55,712 nt of DNA, from contig CALZQA010000008.1 of NCBI GenBank assembly GCA_945828315.1, positions 1 through 55,712 of the forward strand. The letters run 5' to 3'. Position 1 is the first letter of the stretch, and each line of letters opens with the position of its first letter. The position numbers and the translations under genes are program-made. This stretch comes from an uncultured bacterium (GTDB lineage: Bacteria; Bacillota; Clostridia; Lachnospirales; Lachnospiraceae). Under the pieces are notes generated by a model. The model saw only the letters and a program-made list of their open reading frames with translations, was not told the DNA's origin and searched no databases. This document shows positions 8,748 through 18,820 of this stretch, in pieces.

Positions 8748-10982
8748 TCACTTTATTTTTACCTTAATGTCCGCGCCCTTATCCCCGGCAAAAACGACAT
8801 AACCGTTTTTAGGAAGTTTCACGGACCTTGTGCCTGAAATATACGTATTCAGTTTTAAACTCTTGTCAGCACCATAGACAGACACCATTGCGCCTTTATC
8901 CTTCGGCAGTGTCACCTTCATGGTCTTTCCCGCCGTTTTGGATCCGATCTTATACCACTTTGCGTAGCCCTTCGGGCTGCTGATAGTCACGGTGAAGGAT
9001 GACTTGGAGGACAGACCTTTCAACGCATCCTCCCGAACCGCATAAATGCCTTCACACGACAGGTACTCTTTTCCGTTCGCATTCTTTTTGAACGTATAGT
9101 TTCGTGCATCTCTGGAAAAATTCATCGGCATATCTGTAAATTCCACTGCAGTATTGGCATCCATGATCTTATCATTGTAAAAATATCCCGGCCGGCTGTC
9201 ATCCATATCCAGATTAAGCATGACACCGCTCTGTGCATACATGGCAGAAGAATATTTCTCTGTTAAGACAAAATAGGTCTGATCATCCCGTTCCTGCCAT
9301 GCTTTTTTGACCGATTCTTTTAATTTATTTGCCGGTATTTTCTGCCCGGTGTACATATAAGAGAAACTGGTGCCCATACCCGGCAGAGTCCCGTATGTGC
9401 CTGCCATCATATATCTGGTACCGTTCTGGGTCATGAATTTCAGCGCCTGCGTACCGCCCGGATAAACAAAATAGCCGTCCCCGCTGTAAGTAAATTTCAT
9501 CGTCGTTTTTTTATCTGCCAGATTTATGATCTGCAGTCCGTCAGCTGTCAGCTTCACCTTGTAAGTTGCTCCGTAAGATGCATAATATCCGTTGCAGGTT
9601 TCCAGTTCTGCCGGCACTTTCTGTTTTTTAACGGTATATTTTGTCCGGACGCCATCGATCTTCTCGTTGCTCAGGACACCCTGCTCTTTGAGCAGTTCTT
9701 TTGCCAGATACTGTGCGAAGATGGCATCATAAGAGCTGGAACCTCCGGAAGACAGCACCGCTACCGAAAGATCATATTCAGGGAATACCATAAGCTCCCC
9801 ATGGTAAACAAGCGAATCTCCTCCTTTTTCGATGGCGGTAATACCATAGTCTGCAAAGGGATAAGTATCCACACTGTCCCAACCGAGACCATAGTCCAGC
9901 ATGCCGGAATACTCCTCGCACCACTGTCCCTTTCTTCCCTCCTGTACCATCGTTGCTGCAACAGAAGATGATGACAAAAGCTTTCCGTTATTTTTCGTGA
10001 AAGTCATGCCAAAGCGACACAGATCCTCTGCGCTGGAATACAAGCCGCCCGTACCGATCGTATTAAAACATTCGGTGGGAAGCTTTTGATCGCCTTTTTT
10101 CAGATAAGCACCTGCCACTGCATCCTCGTCACGAAGCTGCAGCGGAGTGCGCGTATGCGTGAGCCCCAGCGGTGTAAAGACCTGTTCCTGAAGATAATCG
10201 GTAAAACTCTTTCCGCTGACACGCTCTACGACAAGCTCCGCCAGCATAAATCCATCATTGCAATAGACACTGTAAGCACCGGGATCTGCCTTGAGTGTTT
10301 CATTTGCCAGTTTTTCCAGAAAATGATCATGGTAATACGTATCCGCATCATCAAACAGCAGCGCGTTTGCCAGGTCGCCTCCCATCAGACCGGAGGAATG
10401 ATTGAGCAGCATCCGTACCGTAATATCCTTATAGCGCGCATCCTTCATCGTAAATTCCGGAATATAGTTCACAACCGGCTGATCCAGATCGATCTTTCCC
10501 GCTTCCACGAGTTTCATCACGGCTGCCGTTGTAAACATTTTACTGATAGACGCGATGCCGTAAACAGAGTCTGTCGTAACCTTCGTCTTCTTTGACGCAT
10601 CGTCTGTACCGTAAGCATCGCTGAGCAGCAGTTCACCGTTCTGCATCACTGCATACTGCACGCTCGTCTCACCATAAAGCGAAACCATTGCAGCCGCTTT
10701 CTTCTTTGCATTTTGAGAAAGCGTGGTATCGGCTCCTGTAACACCGGAAAGCTCTGTTTCCAATCCACGTTCAAATGCAAGGGCCTCATCCTCTGTGACA
10801 TCCGTAAGCGGTGTTCCGATGGGTTGCTCTGTCGAGGTGATAACTCCTGCCCCCATTTCTGCTGAAAGGAAACCGTCTGTCTTTGTGTATACATTACCGG
10901 CAAAGGCCTCAGTTGATCCTGCCATCAGTAATGCTATTGACAAAAGTAATGCTATTGTACGCTTTAATTGTGATTTTTTCAT
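8748..10982 (-). CDS. Secreted serine hydrolase, class C beta-lactamase / PBP-like family
   Basis: A 744-residue exported protein. A signal peptide ends near A26-F-A-G. The serine-hydrolase motifs are S145-I-S-K148 and Y240-C-N242, and YHGEL may supply the third motif. The catalytic domain spans about residues 70-440. About 300 more residues of beta-rich sequence follow, with a C-terminal region that looks like a surface or carbohydrate-binding module. Members include D-aminopeptidases, esterases and PBP4*-like enzymes; the substrate is unknown. An upstream in-frame start at 11033 is less likely, because the ATG at 10980-10982 has a GGGGGGAGAG site and starts the signal peptide. The lipoprotein chaperone gene follows. 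Confidence 0.9.
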   Translation of the reverse strand: MKKSQLKRTIALLLSIALLMAGSTEAFAGNVYTKTDGFLSAEMGAGVITSTEQPIGTPLTDVTEDEALAFERGLETELSGVTGADTTLSQNAKKKAAAMVSLYGETSVQYAVMQNGELLLSDAYGTDDASKKTKVTTDSVYGIASISKMFTTAAVMKLVEAGKIDLDQPVVNYIPEFTMKDARYKDITVRMLLNHSSGLMGGDLANALLFDDADTYYHDHFLEKLANETLKADPGAYSVYCNDGFMLAELVVERVSGKSFTDYLQEQVFTPLGLTHTRTPLQLRDEDAVAGAYLKKGDQKLPTECFNTIGTGGLYSSAEDLCRFGMTFTKNNGKLLSSSSVAATMVQEGRKGQWCEEYSGMLDYGLGWDSVDTYPFADYGITAIEKGGDSLVYHGELMVFPEYDLSVAVLSSGGSSSYDAIFAQYLAKELLKEQGVLSNEKIDGVRTKYTVKKQKVPAELETCNGYYASYGATYKVKLTADGLQIINLADKKTTMKFTYSGDGYFVYPGGTQALKFMTQNGTRYMMAGTYGTLPGMGTSFSYMYTGQKIPANKLKESVKKAWQERDDQTYFVLTEKYSSAMYAQSGVMLNLDMDDSRPGYFYNDKIMDANTAVEFTDMPMNFSRDARNYTFKKNANGKEYLSCEGIYAVREDALKGLSSKSSFTVTISSPKGYAKWYKIGSKTAGKTMKVTLPKDKGAMVSVYGADKSLKLNTYISGTRSVKLPKNGYVVFAGDKGADIKVKIK

Positions 10983-11116
10983 GTTCTCTCCCCCCTTTTT
11001 GTTTATGAAAAGTAAAGAGGACCGGTGTGCCACATGTGCAGCCTTCCGTATCCTCTATCATCATTCGTATACGGGTAAACACTTACCCCTCATTCACAGC
11101 ATGTATCCTGTTTCCG

Positions 11117-12772
11117 TCACGACTGCATCAGGATTTCTTCAAATTCCTCCTGCGGAACCGGTTTGTTAAACAAGAACCCCTGTGCCATATAGCACTTGTT
11201 CTCCTTCAGGAGCTGTACATGCTCCATATTTTCCACACCTTCCGCGATACACTCCATTCCCAGATCGTTCGCCATGCTGATCACGTGTTTCATCATTGCT
11301 CTCTGCCGTTCATCCGACTCCATGTTTTTATCCCCTAAAAAGCTCTTGTCGATCTTTAACACCTTAAAAGGGACATCACGGATCAGACTCAGAGATGAAT
11401 ATCCCATTCCAAAATCATCCACAGAAGATTCGATCCCGTACTCGCGCAAACCGTAAACAACCCGTTTTAACGCCTCAAAATCAGCATCGATCGTTGTCTC
11501 TGTCAGCTCTATCTCGATGTACTGATGCGGTACTTCATACTTGTCCAACACCTGAACGATATCCTGGACCAGATTTTTATTTGAAAGATGGCGGCGCGAG
11601 AAATTCACGGATACTTTTACGGGTTTGACACCGTGCCGGATCCAGCTGTGAATACTTTTACACACGTGATCCAATACATAAAAATCAAGTTCACAGATAC
11701 GTGTCGTTTCTTCCAGGATCGGGATAAAAGAGTCCGGAGGAATGACCTCATCGTTTACGATCCAGCGTGACAATGCCTCCGCCCCGATCAGATCATAATC
11801 TTTCAGGGACACCTTGGGCTGGAAAAATACATGGATATTTTCATTGGCAAGTGCTTTTTCAAAAGCTTCCTCATAAAATTTCTTTTTTTCAGTAGCGTCT
11901 GCCGACAGCGGATCGTAGTAAGAAAACTGAAGCTGCACAGAATTCTTGGCCACATTCAGGGCATTGCTGATCGCCTGGATAATATTGTGATGACTTTCCA
12001 CGTCTTTCGACAGCCGATAGATCCCGGCTTCTGCAGACACCGTCACCACATCGTTTGTGTGTGTTCCATAAACAATATCACTGGAGCGCAATTTCTCCAG
12101 AATCATCTCCTCGTGCTCCTTGCGGATCAGCAATGCAAACTGATCTCCGCTGATACGTGAAACCACCTCGTCATCCTCCAGCCCCTCCTTGAGCCAGTCC
12201 ATGTACCTGATCAGCACCGTATCACAGTTACTGCTGCCGATCAGCAGATTCAGGTTTGTAAAATCCGACAGATTCACTGATATCGCCGTGTACCGGTCAA
12301 CAATCTTATTTTTGATATAAAAATCACAGCACTCGGAAAAATATGCCATATTTGTATGCTTTGTCTGTGGATCATGGTATCGATAATAGTTTGCATCCTG
12401 CACCAGATTCTGCCGTTCATTCGCCTCGTGCAGCTGCATCACAAAGAAATTCAGCCATTTCAGTGCCCGCTCGTTCCATTCATCCTGCCCCGCCAAAGGA
12501 TATACCGTATATACAGCAGTCACGCCATCTTCTTCCTTATAGCAAAACTCTTTCACTCTGGACCTGTCCACATTTTCAGGCTTCATAAAGCAGATGGACT
12601 GAATGACCGATTTTCCTTCAGCATCCAGACGTTTCATTTCAAGTCCGCCAAAATGAAGTTCCTTGCCGGCCTCACGTACTGCCTCTTTGTTTTCTTCTGC
12701 CTCTACAGTATGTGCCCTCGAAAGCAATTCCGCGCAATTCATGACCACATCTTCATAAAATTCCTTTTTCAT
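11117..12772 (-). CDS. EAL-domain c-di-GMP phosphodiesterase with degenerate GGDEF
   Basis: A 551-residue cytoplasmic protein. Residues about 130-290 form a GGDEF-like domain whose signature is S208-G-D-Q-F, so cyclase activity is unlikely. Residues about 300-550 form an EAL domain with E332-A-L, N390, E425 (ELTE), D452-D453, K473, E511 and Q531, all expected for an active c-di-GMP phosphodiesterase. The N-terminal 120 residues are not recognised. The ATG at 12770-12772 has a GGGAGAA site. It follows the PocR-domain gene by 57 bp and probably shares its transcript, suggesting that the PocR protein's input is linked to c-di-GMP turnover. Confidence 0.93.
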   Translation of the reverse strand: MKKEFYEDVVMNCAELLSRAHTVEAEENKEAVREAGKELHFGGLEMKRLDAEGKSVIQSICFMKPENVDRSRVKEFCYKEEDGVTAVYTVYPLAGQDEWNERALKWLNFFVMQLHEANERQNLVQDANYYRYHDPQTKHTNMAYFSECCDFYIKNKIVDRYTAISVNLSDFTNLNLLIGSSNCDTVLIRYMDWLKEGLEDDEVVSRISGDQFALLIRKEHEEMILEKLRSSDIVYGTHTNDVVTVSAEAGIYRLSKDVESHHNIIQAISNALNVAKNSVQLQFSYYDPLSADATEKKKFYEEAFEKALANENIHVFFQPKVSLKDYDLIGAEALSRWIVNDEVIPPDSFIPILEETTRICELDFYVLDHVCKSIHSWIRHGVKPVKVSVNFSRRHLSNKNLVQDIVQVLDKYEVPHQYIEIELTETTIDADFEALKRVVYGLREYGIESSVDDFGMGYSSLSLIRDVPFKVLKIDKSFLGDKNMESDERQRAMMKHVISMANDLGMECIAEGVENMEHVQLLKENKCYMAQGFLFNKPVPQEEFEEILMQS

Positions 12773-12829
12773 AGATTCTCCCTGCTCATTTCCATGCATA
12801 AACATACAATCCCACTTTTCATCAACCGG

Positions 12830-14086
12830 TTATTCCTCTGTCGACATCTGCGGGATCGATACGATAAATGTCGAACCTTTCCCCAGTGTACTCTTTACTT
12901 CCACGCTTCCATATACTGCATTTACCAGCTGACTTGTCATACCCAGTCCGAACGCCAGCACGCCCTCATCGATCACCTGATCCTCCTGAACACGATCGAA
13001 CATTCCCTGAATATCTCTCACCTGTTCTTCACTCATTCCGATTCCGGTATCTGTGATCTCGAAATAAAGCACCAGACCATATGTCGTTTTCTTTTGAAAT
13101 ATATGCAGTAATATGGTTCCCTCTTTTGTATACTGAACAGCATTGTTTAAAAGGTTTACCAGGATCTGTCGAATGCGTGTCACATCTCCGAAAAGATCTG
13201 TGGGCACATCCTTGTCCACCTCCAGCACAAACTCTACCGGACGTTCCAACAGCCTGCCCGTATAGGTGAGCTGCAGACCCTCGCATAGTTTTAAAAGATC
13301 ATATTCCGTCTCCACAATATCAGAATCTGTTCGCGTCATCTCAGAATATGACATTGCATCCGCCAGCGTATTGATCACCGTCTGATTCATCTTTTCCAGT
13401 TTACGAAGCTTTTCACTCACACCTTCCGGAAGCTCCATGCGATTGATACTATTTGCCAGAAACAGCATTTCCTGCAGCGGTTTATGTATATTAAAATTGA
13501 TCGTAGACAAAAATTCCAGTTTCATGCGGGAAATATTTTCCATTTCCCGGCTCTTACTCAGTGTCACGTAATTGTTGTATGCCATCGTGGAAAAAATATT
13601 AGCGATCACGCACAAAAAGTCAGCAGCATCCTCGATCTTTTTTCTGCTCAGGATCGGTATCTCATGGACCGCATCCACATACACATCCGGATCGATACCC
13701 AGCTCTTTTGCAGTTGCGCGTATCTTTTCCTCGTCAGGTTTCTCCATCAGCACCTGACCACCGACAAAGGCTCCCATAAAGCGCCCGTCTACGATGATCG
13801 GAGCTGCAAAATCGCACAATCCGGCATGGCACGTATATACCTCTGCCTTGCCGCTGCGCATTGTCTGCTTGGCTCCCATACGATCACAGTTCTCACAACG
13901 TGTTCTTCCGGTCGCCGTACTTCTCGTAAGTTCGAAGCAGAATCTCGAAAAGTTTGAAACTTTCGTGATAGGCATTCCGTTTTCATCTGTAAGTACTGAT
14001 GCCATGCCGGTCATTCTGGAAAACCCGTCCTGAATCACAGACATACTTTCCATATCCAGCAATTCTGATAAATGCATGTTAGCCAT
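12830..14086 (-). CDS. PocR-domain sensor with histidine-kinase-like ATPase, lacking phosphoacceptor His
   Basis: A 418-residue soluble protein. Residues about 8-170 form a PocR ligand-binding domain with the cysteine pattern C64-x2-C67 and C86-x4-C91. Residues about 185-250 form a two-helix dimerisation region, and residues 290-415 an HATPase domain with an intact N box (N311, N314), a G1 box DTGIGM and a G2 box FGLGM. In the H box, F198 stands where the phosphorylated histidine of SHEIRTPL normally is; the only nearby histidine is H201. It is therefore either a non-phosphorylating signalling protein or uses another residue. The start has a GGGGG site. Confidence 0.88.
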   Translation of the reverse strand: MANMHLSELLDMESMSVIQDGFSRMTGMASVLTDENGMPITKVSNFSRFCFELTRSTATGRTRCENCDRMGAKQTMRSGKAEVYTCHAGLCDFAAPIIVDGRFMGAFVGGQVLMEKPDEEKIRATAKELGIDPDVYVDAVHEIPILSRKKIEDAADFLCVIANIFSTMAYNNYVTLSKSREMENISRMKLEFLSTINFNIHKPLQEMLFLANSINRMELPEGVSEKLRKLEKMNQTVINTLADAMSYSEMTRTDSDIVETEYDLLKLCEGLQLTYTGRLLERPVEFVLEVDKDVPTDLFGDVTRIRQILVNLLNNAVQYTKEGTILLHIFQKKTTYGLVLYFEITDTGIGMSEEQVRDIQGMFDRVQEDQVIDEGVLAFGLGMTSQLVNAVYGSVEVKSTLGKGSTFIVSIPQMSTEE

Positions 14087-14107
14087 GTAAAAAAACCCCC
14101 TTAAAAC

Positions 14108-14169
14108 AAGTCGAAAAAATTCAACTTATTATAACATAAAAGAGGGTTTTTTTACAGATGTTTCCATCT
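14108..14169 (-). promoter_or_regulatory. Leader and possible promoter of the PocR-EAL unit
   Basis: TATAAT lies at 14128-14133 (minus) with a weak TGTAAA at 14151-14156 (17-bp spacer). Just downstream is an imperfect palindrome AAGTCGAA/TTCAACTT (14108-14127) that could be an operator. A 6-bp hairpin CAGATG/CATCTG lies at 14155-14169 upstream; it has no U-tail on the minus strand. Confidence 0.45.
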
Positions 14170-14211
14170 GCAAATATTTTTTTGTCTATTTTCCACAATT
14201 TCCCTGCATTT

Positions 14212-15534
14212 CTATTCGGCAGCATTGAGAATTACTTGGTAAACTTCACGAAAACCGCTTCCGGACGTTTCGCAAAGTGTTCTGACGCTCTCATATTCGG
14301 GATATATTTTACGGATCTCACCGTGGCTGCACACCTTGACTACAGCAATGCCAAAAGGAGTTTCGACCTTTCTTTGCTCCCGCTGCATCACTGTGCGTTC
14401 CATCACGCTCCGGCGAACACCGATGGTTGTCGTCTCGCGAAACAGGATTTCTTCCATACGTGAAGTATCACAGGGATCGCAGATCACATGTACTTCATAG
14501 GCCGGACGATTCTTTTTCATATACAGCGGCAGAAAACTCACATCCTTTGCACCCGCTTCCATCAGGCAGTCCATACAATAACCCAGCTGTTCTCCGGTCA
14601 CATCGTCAATGTTAGCCTCCAGCTTGACGATCCGGTCTGCATCCGGAGTGAATACGTCAGCTGCAGCTTTTTCGTCCACTGACTGCTTATCTGCTGCAAG
14701 CGGTCTGATCCACATTGCCCGTAGAATACCTGATGTCTTATAATCACGTTTACCTGCTCCGATACCAACTTTCTCAATCGTATAGTTTTCCGGAAGATCA
14801 TTATGCTTCTGCATAATAGCAGCCGCAATTGCCGCTCCGGTAGGTGTCACCAGTTCTCCCTGCACCGTTGTATGATGGATAGGCAATCCATATGCTGACA
14901 CAATATTTGTTACCGCAGGGACCGGGATCGGCAGTACCCCGTGCTGGCAGCGAACCGTTCCCGTACCCTCAGACAGTGCAGACACAACGATCTGATCAGG
15001 TGCCAGATCATCCAGACAAACGGCAGCCGCCACGATATCAACGATGGAGTCCACGGCACCTACCTCATGAAAATGAACTTCCTCTCTCGATACTCCATGG
15101 GCTTTTGCCTCCGCGTCCGCCAATATGTCAAATATGCGCAGCGCCAGTCGCTTTGCACCATCTGTCATCCTGCCGGACTCAATGATCCGCGTGATCTCCG
15201 GGAGTCCGCGATGTACATGATGCGAATGTCCGTCTGTATGCTCTCCGTTTTCATGCGCATGATCATGATTATGCATATGCATATCTCCATACAGATAGTT
15301 CATATCGTGGTCATGATTTTCGTGTTCCTCATCCAGAATGACTGCAAAATCACAGGCATTCAGACCAGATTTCTTTACATGGGAGATATGTATTTCATAG
15401 CCTCCCAGTGGCAGCGATTCCAGTGTCTCCCGAAGCTTATTTTCATCCGCCCCGAGATCCAGCAGTGCACCTACCGTCATATCTCCGCTGATACCGGAAC
15501 AGCATTCCAAATATAAAATGTGATCACTTGTCAT
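14212..15534 (-). CDS. larC: Nickel insertion protein for the nickel-pincer nucleotide cofactor
   Basis: A 440-residue LarC in a single reading frame. It inserts nickel into the dithiolated pyridinium mononucleotide at the expense of CTP. The N-terminal part opens with LYLECCSGISGDMT. Residues 71-109 are extremely rich in histidine and aspartate and form a likely nickel store or chelating loop. The C-terminal half has LEANIDDVTGEQ. In some lactobacilli LarC is made through a frameshift between two ORFs; none is needed here. It overlaps larB by 11 bp, in a tight csoR-copA-larB-larC arrangement. Confidence 0.93.
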   Translation of the reverse strand: MTSDHILYLECCSGISGDMTVGALLDLGADENKLRETLESLPLGGYEIHISHVKKSGLNACDFAVILDEEHENHDHDMNYLYGDMHMHNHDHAHENGEHTDGHSHHVHRGLPEITRIIESGRMTDGAKRLALRIFDILADAEAKAHGVSREEVHFHEVGAVDSIVDIVAAAVCLDDLAPDQIVVSALSEGTGTVRCQHGVLPIPVPAVTNIVSAYGLPIHHTTVQGELVTPTGAAIAAAIMQKHNDLPENYTIEKVGIGAGKRDYKTSGILRAMWIRPLAADKQSVDEKAAADVFTPDADRIVKLEANIDDVTGEQLGYCMDCLMEAGAKDVSFLPLYMKKNRPAYEVHVICDPCDTSRMEEILFRETTTIGVRRSVMERTVMQREQRKVETPFGIAVVKVCSHGEIRKIYPEYESVRTLCETSGSGFREVYQVILNAAE

Positions 15535-16282
15535 ATGTTTTCACTCCCAGTCGATTGATCTGTGTTGCAAGATATCCGGCGCCGTAACCATTGTCAATAT
15601 TTACCACGCCAATTCCGTTGGCACAGGAATTGATCATCGTAAGCAATGCGGACAATCCGCCAAAACTCGCACCGTAACCCACCGAAGTCGGCACGGCGAT
15701 CACCGGTTTGTCCACCAGTCCGCCGATCACACTGGCCAGCGCACCCTCCATTCCTGCCACTGCGATCACGCAGTTTGCCTGACAGATCGGTTCCATATTG
15801 GCAAACAGACGGTGAATGCCTGCCACACCCACATCATAGATGCGCTCCACATGTGAACCGAAATATTCACAGGTCTGGGCCGCTTCCTCCGCCACCGCGA
15901 TATCTGCGGTTCCCGCCGTGCAGACAGCGATCGAACCGACATGTTCCTTATCCTTTTTCTCAATTTTCAAAATGCGGGAAATGGGATCGTATTCCACCTG
16001 CGGAAGTACCGCCCGGATCAGCTCGTACTGCGCCTCGCTGGCACGCGTGCCAAACACTTCACCGTCCGCTGCATACAACCGCTCAAAGATCGCACGCAGA
16101 TGATCATCCGCTTTTCCGGCACAGAATACCACCTCCGGAAATCCGGATCGCACCTTTCTGTGCATATCCAGTTTGGCAAAGTCCCCCATCTCCTCAAAGG
16201 GCTGCTGCTTCAAATGCTGTTCCGCCTCATCGATCGAGACCTTCCCCGCACATAATTTTTCCAATATTTCTCTTGTTTCCAT
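15524..16282 (-). CDS. larB: Pyridinium-3,5-biscarboxylic acid mononucleotide synthase
   Basis: A 252-residue LarB, which carboxylates and hydrolyses nicotinic acid adenine dinucleotide in the first step of nickel-pincer cofactor synthesis. The PurE-like C-terminal domain is clear: GTADIAVAEEA, MEGALASVIGG, PTSVGYGASFGG and NIDNGYGAG. The start is four bases after the copA stop. The gene is complete. Confidence 0.94.
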   Translation of the reverse strand: METREILEKLCAGKVSIDEAEQHLKQQPFEEMGDFAKLDMHRKVRSGFPEVVFCAGKADDHLRAIFERLYAADGEVFGTRASEAQYELIRAVLPQVEYDPISRILKIEKKDKEHVGSIAVCTAGTADIAVAEEAAQTCEYFGSHVERIYDVGVAGIHRLFANMEPICQANCVIAVAGMEGALASVIGGLVDKPVIAVPTSVGYGASFGGLSALLTMINSCANGIGVVNIDNGYGAGYLATQINRLGVKTYDK

Positions 16283-16286
16283 AAGC

Positions 16287-16496
16287 TTACTCGATTGATG
16301 TTACCGGATAATCCTGCGCCTCTACGGCTTCCTTCAACACAGCATCAGCCACATCCGTATCCAGCGTGATAACTGCCGTTCCTGACTCGTGGCTCACAAC
16401 CGCCTCTTTTACGCCCTCAACTGCCTCCAGAGTCTTCTTGACTCTTGCCTCACAGTGTCCACACATCATTCCTGTAATATGCATTGTCTTTGTCAT
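16287..16496 (-). CDS. CopZ-like heavy-metal domain, possible separate product from internal start
   Basis: Inside copA, codon 771 is an ATG (16494-16496) with AGGAG about ten bases upstream, in the stretch that codes for the linker. Starting there gives a 69-residue protein with the exact layout of CopZ (C12-x2-C15 in GMMCGHC). A free Cu(I) chaperone could thus be made besides the fused form. Both the in-frame ATG and the Shine-Dalgarno are visible; actual use is inferred. Confidence 0.45.
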   Translation of the reverse strand: MTKTMHITGMMCGHCEARVKKTLEAVEGVKEAVVSHESGTAVITLDTDVADAVLKEAVEAQDYPVTSIE

Positions 16497-18806
16497 TGTT
16501 TTATTCTCCTTTTTTTCTTTGATCCGGTAATCCTTTTTTGTGCTATGCACATCGAAGAGATTCAGCCGCAGCGCATTCATCACAACACAGAAACTGGATA
16601 AACTCATCGCCGCCGCGCCGAACATCGGATTTAATTTCCATCCGAATATAGGATACCACACTCCGGCAGCAAGCGGAATACCTATGACATTATAAATAAA
16701 TGCCCAGAACAGATTTTCATGGATATTTTTCAGCGTCTGGCGGCTTAAACGCACCGCTGCCGCCACATCCATCAGACTGTTCTTCATGAGCACGACATCC
16801 GCCGCGTCAATGGCCACATCCGTTCCCGCTCCGATCGCAACACCGATGTCTGCCCGGGTGAGTGCCGGTGCGTCATTGATACCGTCACCCACCATTGCCA
16901 CTTTCCCTGCCCCGGACAGCCGGCCGATAACTTCTTCCTTGCCCTCCGGTAATACATCGGAGATCACCTCGTCCACACCTGCCTTGGCACCGATCGCCGC
17001 CGCGGTACGCGCATTGTCCCCGGTAAGCATCACCACCCGGATACCCATGTTTTGCAACTGCATAATCGCCTCATGAGAATCCTCTTTCATCACATCCGCC
17101 ACTGCGATCATGCCCAGCAGCATATCACCCTCTGCAAAAAAGAGCGGTGTTTTTCCCTCCGCTGCAAGTGCGTCTGCCTCTGCCAGCAGTTTTTCCGGCA
17201 GTACAACTGTCTCACTCACATAGCTGCGGCTGCCGCCGATCACTGTTTTTCCCGTCATCCTGCCTCGCAGACCACCGCCGACCACCGCAGTAAAATCATC
17301 GATAGTGTCAAGGTCCAGCTTCTTTTCTTCCGCTGCTTCCAGAATCGCCCGCGCCAGAGGATGCTCACTTTTCTGCTCCATGGACGCGGCTTTCTGTAAC
17401 AGCTGATCCGCACGCACACCTGCTGCCGGAACGAGATCCGTCACCTTGGGGGCTCCCTGTGTGATCGTACCGGTCTTGTCCAATGCAATCGTACGCACCT
17501 TTCCGGTCTCCTCCAAAGATACCGCTGTCTTAAACAGCACACCTGCTTTTGCACCCATACCGCTGCCTACCATGATCACCACCGGCGTTGCCAGCCCAAG
17601 TGCACAGGGACAGCTGATCACCAGCACGCTGATCCCCCGTGCCAGTGCAAATCCAAAGCTTTCTCCCGCAAACAGCCACACAAACGTCGTCACAACTGCG
17701 ATCGCAATGACAGTGGGCACAAAAATGCCGGAGACTTTATCTGCCACCTTTGCCACAGGCGCTTTTGTGGCACTGGCATCACTGACCATCTGAATGATCT
17801 TTGCCAGCGTCGTGTCCTCGCCGACTCTCGTTGCCTCACAGGTCAGAAATCCCGCACGGTTGATCGTTGCTGCGGATACCGCATCGCCTGCTGCCTTATC
17901 CACCGGAATACTCTCACCTGTCAATGCCGATTCATCCACTGCGCTCTCGCCGCTTACGATCACACCGTCCACCGGAATGCTCTCACCGGGACGCACAACA
18001 AAACAGTCACCTTTTTTTACCTGATCGATAGACACAGTCTGCTCCGCACCGTCCACCAGCAGTGTCGCCGTCTTCGGTGCCAGATCCATCAGGCTTTTCA
18101 GTGCATCCGTCGTTCTTCCTTTTGCGCGGGCCTCCAACATTTTTCCAACCGTGATCAACGTCAGGATCATGGCTGCCGATTCAAAATAAAACTCATGATG
18201 GTAAGCCATCATCTGCGCCTCATCCCCTATGAGTGCTGCCTGACTCATCCCGTAGAGCGCATAGACACTGTAGCCGAAAGACGCACCGGCACCCAGAGCA
18301 ACCAGTGTATCCATATTTGGCGACTTATGCAGAAGACTCCCGAATCCGTTGATGAAAAATTTCTGATTGATCACCATGATGATCCCGGTCAAAAGAAGCT
18401 GGGTAATGCCCTGTGCCAGCATGTTATTTCCAAGAAAATCACCGACCGGGAACCCCCACATCATGTGTCCCATGGACAGATACATGAGCGGAACCAGAAA
18501 ACAAAGGGACGCGATCAGACGGCGTTTCATCTTCGGTGTCTCTTTATCTGCAAGCGCATCGGTAGAAGCAGCAGATGCACCTCCCACCTGCAGGTTTTGC
18601 ACCCCGCGCACCTTTTTTTCCGCACCATATCCGGCCTGCTTCACAGCTTTGATGATCGCGCTGCTGTCGGCAGTACCCTCCACAAGCATGGAATTCGTCA
18701 AAAGATTGACAGATACCTCCGTCACGCCCTCCACGCCGCGCACAGCCTTCTCCACACGTGTGCTGCAGGCAGCGCAGCTCATGCCTGTCACATTGTATTG
18801 TTCCAT
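16287..18806 (-). CDS. copA: Copper-exporting P-type ATPase with C-terminal CopZ fusion
   Basis: An 839-residue P1B-type ATPase. It has one N-terminal heavy-metal domain (C11-x2-C14), eight expected membrane helices, TGES at 296-299, the copper-specific CPC at 399-401, DKTGT with D443, SEHPLA, and GDGINDAP in the ATP-binding region. The last 69 residues are a second heavy-metal domain (C782-x2-C785), like the chaperone CopZ, joined by a charged linker. It should export Cu(I) from the cytoplasm. It lies 14 bp after csoR and four bases before larB. Confidence 0.95.
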   Translation of the reverse strand: MEQYNVTGMSCAACSTRVEKAVRGVEGVTEVSVNLLTNSMLVEGTADSSAIIKAVKQAGYGAEKKVRGVQNLQVGGASAASTDALADKETPKMKRRLIASLCFLVPLMYLSMGHMMWGFPVGDFLGNNMLAQGITQLLLTGIIMVINQKFFINGFGSLLHKSPNMDTLVALGAGASFGYSVYALYGMSQAALIGDEAQMMAYHHEFYFESAAMILTLITVGKMLEARAKGRTTDALKSLMDLAPKTATLLVDGAEQTVSIDQVKKGDCFVVRPGESIPVDGVIVSGESAVDESALTGESIPVDKAAGDAVSAATINRAGFLTCEATRVGEDTTLAKIIQMVSDASATKAPVAKVADKVSGIFVPTVIAIAVVTTFVWLFAGESFGFALARGISVLVISCPCALGLATPVVIMVGSGMGAKAGVLFKTAVSLEETGKVRTIALDKTGTITQGAPKVTDLVPAAGVRADQLLQKAASMEQKSEHPLARAILEAAEEKKLDLDTIDDFTAVVGGGLRGRMTGKTVIGGSRSYVSETVVLPEKLLAEADALAAEGKTPLFFAEGDMLLGMIAVADVMKEDSHEAIMQLQNMGIRVVMLTGDNARTAAAIGAKAGVDEVISDVLPEGKEEVIGRLSGAGKVAMVGDGINDAPALTRADIGVAIGAGTDVAIDAADVVLMKNSLMDVAAAVRLSRQTLKNIHENLFWAFIYNVIGIPLAAGVWYPIFGWKLNPMFGAAAMSLSSFCVVMNALRLNLFDVHSTKKDYRIKEKKENKTMTKTMHITGMMCGHCEARVKKTLEAVEGVKEAVVSHESGTAVITLDTDVADAVLKEAVEAQDYPVTSIE

Positions 18807-18820
18807 CTGTCATTCCTCCA

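Noticed and set aside
14212-15534. LarC1/LarC2 frameshift
   Set aside because: Both halves are in one uninterrupted frame.
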